Below are positions 19,274 through 28,262 of a stretch of DNA of 64,000 nt, one piece after another. The translations under genes were made by a program, and so were the position numbers. This stretch comes from Labilithrix sp. (GTDB lineage: Bacteria > Myxococcota_A > Polyangia > Polyangiales > Polyangiaceae). The stretch covers positions 1 to 64,000 of the forward strand of contig JAHBWA010000010.1 of NCBI GenBank assembly GCA_019637195.1, in the 5' to 3' direction. A model generated the notes under the pieces. It saw nothing but the letters and a program-made list of their open reading frames with translations. It was not told where the DNA came from and searched no databases. Position 1 is the first letter of the stretch. Each line of letters starts with the position of its first letter.

Positions 19274-20262
19274 ACGCCGACCGGGTGCCAGACGGTCTTG
19301 GTCTCGAGGAAGCGCTCGATCCATCCGAGGCCCTGGCCGCGGCGGTCGTCGAGCCACGCTTCGGCGTCCATCGGCACGTGCGTCTTCACGCGCTTGACGT
19401 TGTCGGCGCCCTCGCTCTCGACCGAGCGCCGCAGGTCCGCGTCGACGATCCACGCGTCGACGCCGATGACCTCGCGGTGCTTGGCGAGGTGCGGCGACAG
19501 CTCCTTCGCGTGTCCGGTGAGGACGTTGACGACGCCGCCCGGCATGTCGCTCGTCGCCACGCACTCGCTCCACACGATCGCCGTCCGCGGATCGGCCGCG
19601 CTGGCGAGGGCGACGCACGTGTTCCCTCCGGTCACGACCGGGAGGACCGTCGAGACGAGCCCCAGGAGCGACGGCCGCTCGGGCGCGACGACACCGACGA
19701 CGCCCATCGGCTCGGGGACGCTGAAGTTGAAGTGCGGACCCGCGACCGGGTTCGACGACGCGAGGAGCGCGAAGTACTTGTCGGAGAAGCCCGCGTAGAA
19801 CACGGCGCGGTCGATCGACGCCTCGACCTCGGCGGCCGCCGCGGCCTCCGCGAGCCCCGAGCGAACGAGCGACTGCACGAGCTCGGGCCGGCGCGACTCC
19901 ATCACCTCCGCCAGCCGATAGAGGATCTGGCCGCGGTTGAACGCGGTGCGCTTCTCCCAGCCGCCGAGCGCGTTCTTCGCCACGAGGACGGCGTCACGGA
20001 CGTCCTTGCGCGAGCCGCGCGGGACGTTGACGATCTCCGGATCGCCGTCGGCGTCGCGCGCGTCGCCCGCGCCCTGCACCTGGAAGTAGCGCCCCGACTC
20101 GGAGCGCACGAAGGCGCCCCCGACGAACATCTTGTAGGCCTTCGCGACGGAGACGCGCGCCTTCTGGGTCGTCCACGCCTTGGTCAGCGGCGCGTCGCCC
20201 GAGCTCCGGGCGGGCGCCTCGGCGGCTGCCGTCGCGGTCTCGGTCCGCTTCTTCTCGACCAT
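19270..20262 (-). CDS. Aldehyde dehydrogenase-like protein without catalytic Cys (ALDH16 second-domain type)
   Basis: This 330-aa protein resembles the cofactor-binding half of an aldehyde dehydrogenase: an N-terminal MFVGGAFVRSESGRYFQV, the helix FNRGQILYRLAEVMESRR, the proline-rich region FNFSVPEPMGVVGVVAPE and GGVVNVLTG. The E-L-G-G motif and the G-Q-x-C motif are absent and it is about 170 residues shorter than the family. Its ATG overlaps the stop of the full-length enzyme (TGATG). The arrangement matches the two halves of ALDH16, whose second domain also lacks the Cys. It is probably a structural partner of the upstream enzyme. Confidence 0.8.
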   Translation of the reverse strand: MVEKKRTETATAAAEAPARSSGDAPLTKAWTTQKARVSVAKAYKMFVGGAFVRSESGRYFQVQGAGDARDADGDPEIVNVPRGSRKDVRDAVLVAKNALGGWEKRTAFNRGQILYRLAEVMESRRPELVQSLVRSGLAEAAAAAEVEASIDRAVFYAGFSDKYFALLASSNPVAGPHFNFSVPEPMGVVGVVAPERPSLLGLVSTVLPVVTGGNTCVALASAADPRTAIVWSECVATSDMPGGVVNVLTGHAKELSPHLAKHREVIGVDAWIVDADLRRSVESEGADNVKRVKTHVPMDAEAWLDDRRGQGLGWIERFLETKTVWHPVGV

Positions 20263-21773
20263 CACTCCACCTCCAGGTACGCCGCGAGCCCTTGGCGGCC
20301 GCCTTCGCGGCCGAAGCCGCTCTCCTTGTAGCCACCGAAGGGCGAGCTGGGATCGAACTTGTTGAACGTGTTCCCCCAGATGACGCCAGCCTTGAGCTTC
20401 GTGGCGAGCATGAAGATCTTCGCGCCCTTGTCGGTCCAGATGCCGGCGGAGAGGCCGTACATCGTGTTGTTCGCCTTCTCGATCGCCTCCTCCGGCGTGC
20501 GGAAGGTCATCACCGTCAGGACGGGCCCGAAGATCTCCTCGCGCGCGATCCGGCAAGACTGGCTCGCGCCCGTGAAGAACGTCGGCGGGAACCAGAAGCC
20601 CTTCTCGGGGACCTTCACTGGCGCGCTGAAGCGCTCGGCGCCCTCCTCCTCGCCCGAGGCGACGAGCTCGCGGATGCGCTCGAGCTGCATCTTCGAGTTG
20701 ATCGCGCCGACGTCCGTGTTCTTGTCGAGCGGATCGCCCATCCGGAGCGTCTGCATCCGGTCCTTCAGCTTGCGCACGATGATGTCGTGCACGCTCTCCT
20801 CGACGAGGAGGCGCGAGCCGGCGCAGCAGACGTGCCCCTGGTTGAAGTAGATGCCGTTGATGATCCCCTCGACCGCTTGATCGAGCGGGGCGTCGGCGAA
20901 GACGATGTTCGCCGCCTTGCCGCCGAGTTCGAGGGTGAGGCGCTTCGTCGTCCCGGCGAGCGCGCGCTGGATGCGCTTGCCCACGTCGGTGGAGCCGGTG
21001 AAGGCGACCTTGTTCACGTCGGGGTGGTTGGCGAGCGCGGCGCCGGTCTCGCCCGCGCCGGTGACGATGTTCACGACGCCGGGCGGCAGCTCGGCCTCCT
21101 CGATGATCTTCGCCAGGAGGAGCGCCGTGAGCGGCGTCGTCTCCGCGGGCTTCAGGACGACCGTGTTGCCGCACGCGAGCGCCGGCGCCAGCTTCCACGC
21201 GGCCATCAGCAGCGGGAAGTTCCAAGGGATGATCTGGCCGGCGACGCCGAGCGGGCGCGCGCGACGGCCCTGGAAGGCGTAGTCGATCTTGTCGGCCCAG
21301 CCCGCGTGGTAGAAGAAGTGCGCCGCCGCAAGGGGGACGTCGACGTCGCGCGACTCCTTGATCGGCTTGCCGCCGTCCATCGACTCGACGATCGCGAGCT
21401 CGCGCGCCTTCTCCTGGATCGCGCGGGAGATGCGGAAGATGTACTTCGCGCGGTCGGCGGCGCGGAGCTTCGACCAGTACTTGTCGTACCCCTCGCGCGC
21501 CGCCTTCACCGCGTCGGCCACGTCCTCGGCGTTCGCCTCGGCGACCTCGGCGAGGACCTGCTCGGTGCTCGGGCTGATGGTCTGGAAGTGCTTCCCGCTC
21601 CGCGGGCTCACCCAGCGGCCGCCGATGAAGAGGCCGTACTTCGGATCGATCTTGACGTGATCGGTGGCCTCGGGCGCCGGCGCGTACTCCCACGCGCGGC
21701 CAAAATCGAGCGCCGCCGAGTCGGGCTTGCGTTCGATCTCGGTGCCCCCGGTCTTCGTCAACGATGTCGCCAT
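20262..21773 (-). CDS. NAD(P)-dependent aldehyde dehydrogenase
   Basis: This 503-aa enzyme oxidises an aldehyde to the acid. Motifs are in order: IIPWNFPLLMAAWKLAPALA, KPAETTP, FTGSTDVG, the general base in LELGGKAAN and the nucleophile in GHVCCAGSR, then EEIFGPVL and PFGGYKESGFGREGG. ATG 21773 gives a start just before the family-length N-terminus; 21794 is an alternative. It lies downstream of deoC on the same strand, and acetaldehyde from the DeoC reaction is a likely substrate. Confidence 0.93.
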   Translation of the reverse strand: MATSLTKTGGTEIERKPDSAALDFGRAWEYAPAPEATDHVKIDPKYGLFIGGRWVSPRSGKHFQTISPSTEQVLAEVAEANAEDVADAVKAAREGYDKYWSKLRAADRAKYIFRISRAIQEKARELAIVESMDGGKPIKESRDVDVPLAAAHFFYHAGWADKIDYAFQGRRARPLGVAGQIIPWNFPLLMAAWKLAPALACGNTVVLKPAETTPLTALLLAKIIEEAELPPGVVNIVTGAGETGAALANHPDVNKVAFTGSTDVGKRIQRALAGTTKRLTLELGGKAANIVFADAPLDQAVEGIINGIYFNQGHVCCAGSRLLVEESVHDIIVRKLKDRMQTLRMGDPLDKNTDVGAINSKMQLERIRELVASGEEEGAERFSAPVKVPEKGFWFPPTFFTGASQSCRIAREEIFGPVLTVMTFRTPEEAIEKANNTMYGLSAGIWTDKGAKIFMLATKLKAGVIWGNTFNKFDPSSPFGGYKESGFGREGGRQGLAAYLEVE

Positions 21774-21819
21774 GGCAGGCGATGCTAACACCAACGAGCG
21801 AGCGCCGTGTGGTGCTCGA

Positions 21820-22062
21820 TCAGAGCGCGATGACGTCGAAGGCGAGCCAGAGCCCGAAGCCGACCGCGGCGATGGCGAGGAAGAAGGCCGAGGCGACGAC
21901 GTACCCGACGGGCACGGCGCCGGCGCTCGCCGGCGGGGCGCGTCGAGCCGCCGGCGCGTGGAGCTGGACCGGCACGTGCGGGCCGGTCACGAGGGGTAGC
22001 GCCTCGCGCCGCGCCGCGTCGTCCGGCGGCGGAGGGCTGGGCGGCCTCGTCGTGCGCTTCAT
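21820..22062 (-). CDS. Small single-pass membrane protein
   Basis: This 80-aa protein is Pro/Arg-rich at the N-terminus and ends in a hydrophobic helix (VGYVVASAFFLAIAAVGFGL). It sits between deoC and the aldehyde dehydrogenase on the same strand. No family is recognised; a membrane-anchored small protein is the only safe statement. Confidence 0.45.
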   Translation of the reverse strand: MKRTTRPPSPPPPDDAARREALPLVTGPHVPVQLHAPAARRAPPASAGAVPVGYVVASAFFLAIAAVGFGLWLAFDVIAL

Positions 22063-22140
22063 CTCCCCGCGCGGGAGAGTAGCGCCGGACCAGCGCGCGC
22101 GGCGATCGGTTTTCGAACGGCGTACGCAGGCGCCGAGGCG

Positions 22141-23109
22141 TCAGTCCTTCGAGAAGTCGTCCGACGCTTGATAGTTCCCGGTGCGCTCCTTCTCGAGCTG
22201 CATCAGGACGTCGTTCAGGAGCGCGCTCGCCCCGAACCGGAACAGGTCCGGCGTGAGCCACGCGTCGCCGAGCGTCTCCTTCAAGATGACGAGGTAGTGC
22301 AAGCACTGCTTCGCCGTGCGCACGCCGCCGGCGGGCTTCATTCCGATCCTCCGCCCGGTCGCGTAGAAGTGGTCGCGGATCGTCTCGAGCATCACCAGCG
22401 TGACGGGCGGCGTCGCGGCGGGCTGGATCTTGCCCGTCGACGTCTTGATGAAGTCGCCGCCCGCGGCGATCGCGATCTCGCTCGCCTTGCGGACGACGTC
22501 GTACGAGCCGAGCTCGCCCGTCTCGAGGATCACCTTGAGGTGCGCGGCGCCGCACGCCTCCTTCGTCGCCGCGATCTCGTCGAAGACCTTCGCGTAGTCG
22601 CCGGTCAGCATCGCGCCGCGATCGATGACCATGTCGATCTCGTCGGCGCCGAGCTCGACGGCCCGCCGCGTGTCGTCGAGCTTCACCGGGAGCGGCGACT
22701 GCCCGCTCGGGAAGGCCGTCGCGACGCTCGCGACCTTGACCGTCGAGCCGCGCAGCGCCGCCTTCGCGACCGGCACGAGGTTCGGGTAGACGCAGACCGC
22801 GCCGCACGGACCGATGCTGCCGTCGCTGTCGAGCGGCCGCAGCGCCTTCTGGCACATCTGCTGGACCTTGCCCGGGGTGTCTTTCCCCTCGAGCGTCGTG
22901 AGGTCCATCATGCTCACCGCCAGCTTCAGGCCGGCGACCTTCGTGCCCTTCTTGATCGAGCGCTTCCCGAGCGCCGCGGCGCGCTCTTCGACGGCGACCT
23001 TGTCGACGGGCGGCGGCTCGAAGAGCGCGAAGCGCCCGCCCCTTGCGGCGCCCGCGCCCGCGCGAAAGATTGAGGAGGTCGCTCCGTTCCCGTTCTCGTG
23101 AATCGCCAC
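22141..23109 (-). CDS. deoC: Deoxyribose-phosphate aldolase
   Basis: This 322-aa enzyme splits deoxyribose 5-phosphate into acetaldehyde and glyceraldehyde 3-phosphate. Key motifs are VCVYPNLVP, ELGADEIDMVIDRG (active-site Asp), GGDFIKTSTGK (Schiff-base Lys) and GMKPAGGVRT (second Lys). About 60 extra residues at the N-terminus are not part of the core barrel. Its grouping with two aldehyde dehydrogenase-family genes fits removal of the acetaldehyde product. Confidence 0.95.
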   Translation of the reverse strand: MAIHENGNGATSSIFRAGAGAARGGRFALFEPPPVDKVAVEERAAALGKRSIKKGTKVAGLKLAVSMMDLTTLEGKDTPGKVQQMCQKALRPLDSDGSIGPCGAVCVYPNLVPVAKAALRGSTVKVASVATAFPSGQSPLPVKLDDTRRAVELGADEIDMVIDRGAMLTGDYAKVFDEIAATKEACGAAHLKVILETGELGSYDVVRKASEIAIAAGGDFIKTSTGKIQPAATPPVTLVMLETIRDHFYATGRRIGMKPAGGVRTAKQCLHYLVILKETLGDAWLTPDLFRFGASALLNDVLMQLEKERTGNYQASDDFSKD

Positions 23110-23275
23110 GGCGTCGAGGCTACCACGTCCTGACGGCGGCGCGCTCTCGGGGGAGATGACGCGCCGCTCCGGCCCCCCCGGCGCGCGACGACCGAGGATG
23201 GAGCCCGAGCCTCGAGCGAATCGCAGCGTCGCCCTTGGGCCGCCGGCGCTTCCACGGCGGCGGCCCCCGGCCCGC

Positions 23276-24730
23276 TCATTCCCGTTTGTATTCTTGCGGC
23301 GACCGGCCGTGACGCCTCATCAGGTCGTAGAAGTCCGTGCGGTTCCGCCCGGCGAGCTTCGCCGCCGCCGTCACGTTCCCGTTCGAGCGAGAGAGCACCG
23401 CGTCGAGGTAGGCCCGCTCGAACGCGTCGCGCGCCTCGCGGAGCGGCGGCGGCACCGGCGCGTCGGGCGGGGCGTAGGTGCTCATGAGCCGCGAGGCCGC
23501 CTGCGCGAGATCCGAGGCGCTCGGATCGCCGGCCGGCGCGGCGACCCCGACGCCGGGGAGATGGTCGAGATCGATCTCCCCCTCGCGACACAGCAAGACG
23601 GCGGCTTCCATCACGTTCTCGAGCTCGCGCACGTTGCCGGGCCACGAGTGCTCGCTCAGCGCCGAGAGCGCGCGCGCGCCCAGGCGCGGGGGCTCGACGC
23701 TGGCGCGCGCCGCGGCGCGCTCGAGGAACATCTCGGCGAGGAGCGTGACGTCCTCGCGCCGCTCACGCAGCGGAGGCATCGCGAGCGGCACGACGTGGAG
23801 CCGATAGAAGAGGTCCTCGCGGAACCGCTTCTCGACGACCTCCTGCTTGAGATCGCGGTTCGTGGCCGTGATGATCCGGACGTCGGCCTCCTGCTCGAGC
23901 GTCGATCCGACCGCGAGGAACCGCCGCTCCTGAAGCACGCGGAGGAGCTTGGCCTGGACGTCGAGCGGCGTCTCGCCGATCTCGTCGAGGAAGAGCGTGC
24001 CCTTGCGCGCCGCGCCGAAGAGCCCCTCGCGATCGGAGACCGCGCCGGTGAAGGCCCCGCGCTTGTGACCGAACAGCGTGCTCTCGAGCAGCTCGGAGGA
24101 GAGCCCGGCACAGTTGACGGCGACGAACGGCCCCTCTTTGCGCGGAGAGAGCGTATGGATCGACCGCGCCACGAGCTCCTTGCCCGTCCCCGACTCGCCG
24201 AGGATGAGGATGGTCGTCTCGGTCGGAGCGACCAGGCCGACCATCTCGCGGACACGCTCGATGGCAGGGCTGACCCCGACGAGCCGCGCGCGCTCGTCCG
24301 CCACGCCGACGATCCGGCGCAGCCCGGCGACCTCGCGGCGCAGGCGGTGGCTCTCGACGGTGTGCTTCAGCTTCTGGAGGAGGTCGTGGTCGTGAAACGG
24401 CTTGGTGACGAAGCCGAACGCTCCCCGCCGCATCGCCTCGACGGCCAGATCGATCGTGCCGTGCGCGGTGAGGATGATCACCGGGACGTCGCCCGATCGC
24501 TTCGAGACGCCGTCGAGGACGTCGAAGCCGTCCTCTTGCCCGAGGCGGAGGTCGAGCAGGATGGCGTCCACCCGCTCGCGCCCGACGTGGGCGAGCGCGC
24601 CACGGACGTCGTGCTCGACCGACACGTTGTACCCAGCGGCCTCGATGCGAATCGCGAGCAGCTCGCAGAGCTCGCGGTCGTCGTCGACCACGAGCACGTT
24701 GGCCGCTCCTTCGCTTCGCCTCGTCGTCAT
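23276..24730 (-). CDS. Sigma-54-dependent response regulator (GlrR/QseF-like)
   Basis: This 484-aa protein has a receiver domain with phospho-acceptor Asp60 (AILLDLRLG), an AAA+ domain (Walker A GESGTGKE, sigma-54 contact loop GAFTGA, Walker B GTLFLDEIGE) and a C-terminal Fis-type helix-turn-helix (NGNVTAAAKLAGRNRTDFY). The ending D-F-Y-D-L-M-R-R-H-G resembles the GlrR subfamily. It activates sigma-54 promoters when phosphorylated by its cognate kinase. Its ATG overlaps the kinase stop (ATGA). Two TGTC-N10-GACA dyads upstream of the operon are candidate targets. Confidence 0.92.
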   Translation of the reverse strand: MTTRRSEGAANVLVVDDDRELCELLAIRIEAAGYNVSVEHDVRGALAHVGRERVDAILLDLRLGQEDGFDVLDGVSKRSGDVPVIILTAHGTIDLAVEAMRRGAFGFVTKPFHDHDLLQKLKHTVESHRLRREVAGLRRIVGVADERARLVGVSPAIERVREMVGLVAPTETTILILGESGTGKELVARSIHTLSPRKEGPFVAVNCAGLSSELLESTLFGHKRGAFTGAVSDREGLFGAARKGTLFLDEIGETPLDVQAKLLRVLQERRFLAVGSTLEQEADVRIITATNRDLKQEVVEKRFREDLFYRLHVVPLAMPPLRERREDVTLLAEMFLERAAARASVEPPRLGARALSALSEHSWPGNVRELENVMEAAVLLCREGEIDLDHLPGVGVAAPAGDPSASDLAQAASRLMSTYAPPDAPVPPPLREARDAFERAYLDAVLSRSNGNVTAAAKLAGRNRTDFYDLMRRHGRSPQEYKRE

Positions 24731-26190
24731 GACACCTCCTCGGTTCCCACAGGGATTTCCATTCGAAACGTCGTCGATCCCTCGCCGCGTGCGAGGTCGA
24801 GATCACCCCCGTGCGCCCGCGCGACCTCGCGCGCGAGCGACAGCCCGAGGCCGATTCCGGCCGGCCGGTCCGCGACCTGCGCCGCGTTGAACGGCTCGAA
24901 GATCCGCGCCGCCACGGCGTCGTTGAGCCCGGGCCCGTCGTCCACCACGTCGATCGTGACCAGACGTCGATCTTCGTCCGCGCGGCTTCCGATGCGCACG
25001 CGGACGACCCCGTCGCGCGGTGAGACGGAGACCGCGTTGCGGACGAGGTTGGCGACGGCGCGCTCGACGAGCGCCGAGTCGAGCCGGAGCGACGGCGACT
25101 TGTCGTCGCGCTCGATCCGGATCTCGACGCCCCGGTCCACCGCCGCCGGGCGCTCGCCTTCGACCGCGGCCTCGACGACCTTCGCGATGTCGCACCCCGC
25201 CTGACGCTGAACGGGCAGCCCCGAGCTCACGCGGGACATGTCGAGCAGCGCCTCGACGATGCGGACCTCTTGCTCGCACGCGCGGCTCGCGAGCGTGAGC
25301 ACGCGCCCTTGCTTCGAAGTGAGCTCACCGAGCGTGCCGTCGCCGAGCAGGGCGAGCGCCTCGCGGAGGCGGCCGAGCGGCGACCGCAGCTCGTGCGAGA
25401 CGCTCGCGAGGAAGGCCTGCTTGAGGCGGTCGACGCCGAGGAGCTTCTCGCGCGTGCGCTCGAGGTCGCGCCGGAGCTCGTCGATCTCGGGCGGTCCGCC
25501 GACGGGCTTGATCGGGGTGAAGTCACCGTCGCCGAGGCGCGTCGCGTCGGCGGCGAGGCGGGCGATCGGGAGCGTAACGCTCCGCGCCGTCAGCCTCGCG
25601 ACGAACACGGCCGCGACGACGCCGAGGACGGCCACGACGACGCCGTTCGAGGCCGTCCGGTTTCCGATCGCGCGGGCGCTCTTCTCTTTCGCCTGGATGT
25701 CGGCGTGGAGCTCATGGAGTCGATCGATCCACGTGTCGGTCATCTCCTCGTCGAGCTGCATTCGACGCTCTTCGGTGCTCGAGAGCGAGAGGAACGGACA
25801 GGTCCGGTTCGACAGCGCGTCGTTGGCGAGCACCTCGTATTGCAGGGAAGCGTCGCGCAGCCGCGCCGGGGCCGCCGCGCCGTGCCGAGCGAGCACGTCC
25901 GAGAACGTCCCGGTCGCACGCGCGATGCGATCGGCGGCGACCGCGTCGGACGCGCCTTCGGCGCACGCGATCCGGGCGTGGCGCAGCGCGACCTCGATGT
26001 CCCACGCCGACCGGTGGAGCTCCTCTTCGGCGTCGAGGCGGGAGAGGCGTTGATCGCTGATGATGGTCATCACTCCGAGCATGCGGAGGAGCCCCTGGAG
26101 CGTGACGACGAGCAGGACGATGAGGAGCGCGACGAGCGCGCCGTGCGTGATCCCGAGACGCGTTGGAAGACGCATGTGGATCCACGACAT
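24727..26190 (-). CDS. Sensor histidine kinase (GlrK/QseE-like)
   Basis: This 487-aa membrane kinase has a first helix near residues 13-40 (ALVALLIVLLVVTLQGLL), a periplasmic helical domain, a second helix near residues 205-225 and a HAMP-like linker. HisKA follows, with the phospho-His in FLASVSHELRSPLGRL, then an ATPase domain (N box LVRNAVSVSP, DDGPGL, GIGLGLSLA). It should phosphorylate the downstream response regulator, to which it is translationally coupled. The signal sensed is unknown. ATG 26190 is used; ATG 26175 is an alternative. Confidence 0.92.
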   Translation of the reverse strand: MSWIHMRLPTRLGITHGALVALLIVLLVVTLQGLLRMLGVMTIISDQRLSRLDAEEELHRSAWDIEVALRHARIACAEGASDAVAADRIARATGTFSDVLARHGAAAPARLRDASLQYEVLANDALSNRTCPFLSLSSTEERRMQLDEEMTDTWIDRLHELHADIQAKEKSARAIGNRTASNGVVVAVLGVVAAVFVARLTARSVTLPIARLAADATRLGDGDFTPIKPVGGPPEIDELRRDLERTREKLLGVDRLKQAFLASVSHELRSPLGRLREALALLGDGTLGELTSKQGRVLTLASRACEQEVRIVEALLDMSRVSSGLPVQRQAGCDIAKVVEAAVEGERPAAVDRGVEIRIERDDKSPSLRLDSALVERAVANLVRNAVSVSPRDGVVRVRIGSRADEDRRLVTIDVVDDGPGLNDAVAARIFEPFNAAQVADRPAGIGLGLSLAREVARAHGGDLDLARGEGSTTFRMEIPVGTEEVS

Positions 26191-26256
26191 CGCGCGCCAA
26201 TCTAGCCAGCTGCCGCTGGAGACGCACGAACCGACTCGTCGCTCGCGCCAGAAAGA

Positions 26257-26295
26257 TGTCGGTGCTTGCAGACATTTTGTCGGCCTGGAAAGACA
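26257..26295 (+). promoter_or_regulatory. Two tandem TGTC-N10-GACA dyads (candidate response-regulator sites)
   Basis: TGTC (26257-26260) and GACA (26271-26274) are separated by 10 bp, and TGTC (26278-26281) and GACA (26292-26295) again by 10 bp. Both half-sites continue as TGTCGG and GACAT. The same dyad is known, to my recollection, as the target of enterobacterial GlrR. It lies between the divergent kinase operon and carbonic anhydrase gene. Confidence 0.6.
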
Positions 26296-26305
26296 TACAA
26301 GCTCA

Positions 26306-26319
26306 GGCGCTGCTTACGC
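26306..26319 (+). promoter_or_regulatory. Weak candidate sigma-54 promoter upstream of carbonic anhydrase
   Basis: GG (26306-26307) and GC (26318-26319) are spaced by the 10 bp required of a -24/-12 element and lie 11 bp after the second dyad. Flanking bases match the TGGCAC/TTGC consensus poorly, and activator sites are usually further upstream, so this is tentative. Confidence 0.25.
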
Positions 26320-26376
26320 TGCTTGTTGAAATTTCAAAGGACGTACCGCGGCACACATCGTGAATTGCCGTGGCGC

Positions 26377-27048
26377 GTGCGATCTCTCCTCGAAGGCGTG
26401 AAACGGTACGAAACGACGAAGCGCGCGCGTTACAGCTCGCGCTTCGCCAAGCTCGCGAGCGGCCAGGAGCCGCTCGCGCTCTTCATCACCTGCTCGGACA
26501 GCCGCGTGGTCCCGAGCCTCATCGCGCTGTCGGATCCGGGCGAGCTCTTCGTCGTGCGGAACGTGGCGAACCTCGTCCCTCCCCACGTCGCCGGGGTCGA
26601 GTGCCCGGACACGAGCGTATCGTCGGCCGTCTGGTACGCGCTCGAGGTCCTCGAGATCCGCGACGTCGTGGTCTGCGGACACTCGGGCTGCGGCGGCATC
26701 AAGGCGCTCCGAGCCGGCGCGCCGCCCGCGCCGCTCGAGCGCTGGCTCGCCCACGGGGAGAGGTCCCTCGAGGCGTGGCGCGCGAAGGGTCCGCTCGACG
26801 CCTCGCTCACCGACGACGACCAGCTCTCGCAGGTCTCCGCGCTGCAGCAGCTCGCCAACCTCGAGACACACGACCACGTGCGCGCGCGCGTGGAGTCCGG
26901 CGTGGTCAGGCTCCACGCGTGGTGGTTCGACATCCCGTCGGCGCGGCTGCTCGCCTACTCACGGGCAGCCAACCGCTACGTGCCGATCCTCGAAGCCGAA
27001 GAGCCCGCGTCTCGTCCGCGCGACAACGTCATCAGCGCCGCCGAGTAG
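26377..27048 (+). CDS. Beta-class carbonic anhydrase
   Basis: This 223-aa zinc enzyme interconverts CO2 and bicarbonate. The zinc and dyad residues are present: FITCSDSRVVP (first Cys and the Asp-Arg dyad) and VVCGHSGCGG (His and second Cys). The family start (LLEGVKRYE) begins just after GTG 26377; longer upstream extension to about 26266 reads through the regulatory dyads and is rejected. It is divergent from the kinase operon and may be under its control. Confidence 0.93.
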   Translation: MRSLLEGVKRYETTKRARYSSRFAKLASGQEPLALFITCSDSRVVPSLIALSDPGELFVVRNVANLVPPHVAGVECPDTSVSSAVWYALEVLEIRDVVVCGHSGCGGIKALRAGAPPAPLERWLAHGERSLEAWRAKGPLDASLTDDDQLSQVSALQQLANLETHDHVRARVESGVVRLHAWWFDIPSARLLAYSRAANRYVPILEAEEPASRPRDNVISAAE

Positions 27049-27084
27049 TCCGCGGCGGCGCCGGCCCTCACGCGCGCGCTCGGC

Positions 27085-27612
27085 TCACTTCCACTTCACC
27101 GAGCAGCCGAACGCGGTCGTCTGCGCCGCCGCCGGGCTCGAGCCCGCGAGCAGCGCGTCGAGCGCGTCCTTCAGGTCGTGCGACGTGACGCGGCTCGGGT
27201 CGCGGTGGTTGTCGTCGATCCGCCCGTGGTAGCGGAGCTTCCGCTCGCGATCGAAGACGAACACCTCGGGGGTGAAGCGCGCGCCGAGCGCCCGCACGAA
27301 CGTCTGCGAGTCGTCACGGACGTACGGGAACGAGAAGCCCCGCTCTCTCGCGCGCGCCTTCATCGGCTGCATTCCGTCGTCCGGGTAGCGCGTCGCGTCG
27401 TTGGCGTTCACCGCGACGAACGCCACGTTCTTCGCCGTGTACTCGCGCGCGAGCGCGACGATGCGCTGCTCGTACGCGATGACGTACGGGCAGTGATTGC
27501 ACGAGACGATCACGACCAGCAGGTCTCCGGTGAGGGAGTCGAGCGTGTGGTTCTTGTCGTCGGTCCCCGGCAAATCGAAGGCCGGGCAGGATGCGTTGAT
27601 CTCGAGGGCCAT
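27085..27612 (-). CDS. Thioredoxin-fold (redoxin) protein
   Basis: This 175-aa protein has the peroxiredoxin/thioredoxin-like start NASCPAFDLPGTDDKNHTL, the active site CNHCPYV near residue 38, and FTPEVFVFDRERKLRYHG containing the cis-Pro region. A C-x-x-C-P-Y active site marks a redoxin subgroup seen in many bacteria. No signal peptide is present, so it should be cytosolic. It may reduce disulfides or peroxides. Confidence 0.85.
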   Translation of the reverse strand: MALEINASCPAFDLPGTDDKNHTLDSLTGDLLVVIVSCNHCPYVIAYEQRIVALAREYTAKNVAFVAVNANDATRYPDDGMQPMKARARERGFSFPYVRDDSQTFVRALGARFTPEVFVFDRERKLRYHGRIDDNHRDPSRVTSHDLKDALDALLAGSSPAAAQTTAFGCSVKWK

Positions 27613-27703
27613 GGTGCGGGGCGGACCCTAGCACGCGGGCGCACGCTCCCCGACGACCTCTCCGCGACCGTCTGCCTCCCCCTCCTCTCGGATCGAGGAG
27701 CAC

Positions 27704-27756
27704 GTTGTGTTTTGCAACAGTCGAGGCTTGACGACGTATTTTCGGCACCTTAGAAC
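27704..27756 (+). promoter_or_regulatory. Candidate promoter and operator of the MarR-type regulator
   Basis: TTGACG (27728-27733) is followed 16-17 bp later by TTAGAAC (27750-27756). An inverted repeat GTTG/CAAC (27704-27707/27715-27718) lies just upstream and could be an operator. The gene starts 45 bp further on. Confidence 0.4.
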
Positions 27757-27800
27757 GCTCGTAGCCGCTGCGTTATGCGGCACTACAAGGACGTGGTCCC

Positions 27801-28226
27801 ATGCGACGTTCTCAGCGACCCGAAGCGATCGTGCAGCGAGCGGAGGAGCGACGCTGGTCGCTCTTGACCGCCCACGCCGAGGTCCTCTTCTGCATCGCGC
27901 AGAACCCCGACACGCGCGTCCGCGAGATCGCCGACGCGGTGGGCATCAGCGAGCGCGGCGCCCACCAGATCGTCGCGGATCTCGTGGACGCGGGATACGT
28001 GCGTCGTGCACGGATCGGCAGGCGCAACCACTACGCGATCGAGTCACGGACGGCCTTGAAGCACGCGCCGGTCCGGCACCGCCGCGTCGCGAGCATCATC
28101 GCGCTGCTGGATCCAGAGCCCGCGCGGTCCGAGCGCGCGGAGAAGGCGCGCCGGCTGACGCGCTCGCGCTCGCGAGCGACCGACGGGGCGGTCGCGAAGA
28201 CGTCGACGAAGCGACGCGCCGCCTGA
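27801..28226 (+). CDS. MarR-like winged-helix transcription regulator
   Basis: This 141-aa protein has a compact winged helix: helices in HAEVLFCIAQNPDTRVREIA and a recognition region ISERGAHQIVADLVDAG, followed by the wing YVRRARIGRRNHYAIE. The C-terminus is a short basic tail. The length and layout fit the MarR family. It is divergent from the thioredoxin-like gene and may regulate it. The ligand is unknown. Confidence 0.8.
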   Translation: MRRSQRPEAIVQRAEERRWSLLTAHAEVLFCIAQNPDTRVREIADAVGISERGAHQIVADLVDAGYVRRARIGRRNHYAIESRTALKHAPVRHRRVASIIALLDPEPARSERAEKARRLTRSRSRATDGAVAKTSTKRRAA

Positions 28227-28262
28227 GGACCACGCGCGCCCGACGCGGGGACCGGCGAGGGC

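Noticed and set aside
26266..26376. Longer N-terminus of the carbonic anhydrase
   Set aside because: It would be encoded across the regulatory dyads, is Cys/Arg-rich and unlike the family; GTG 26377 fits better.
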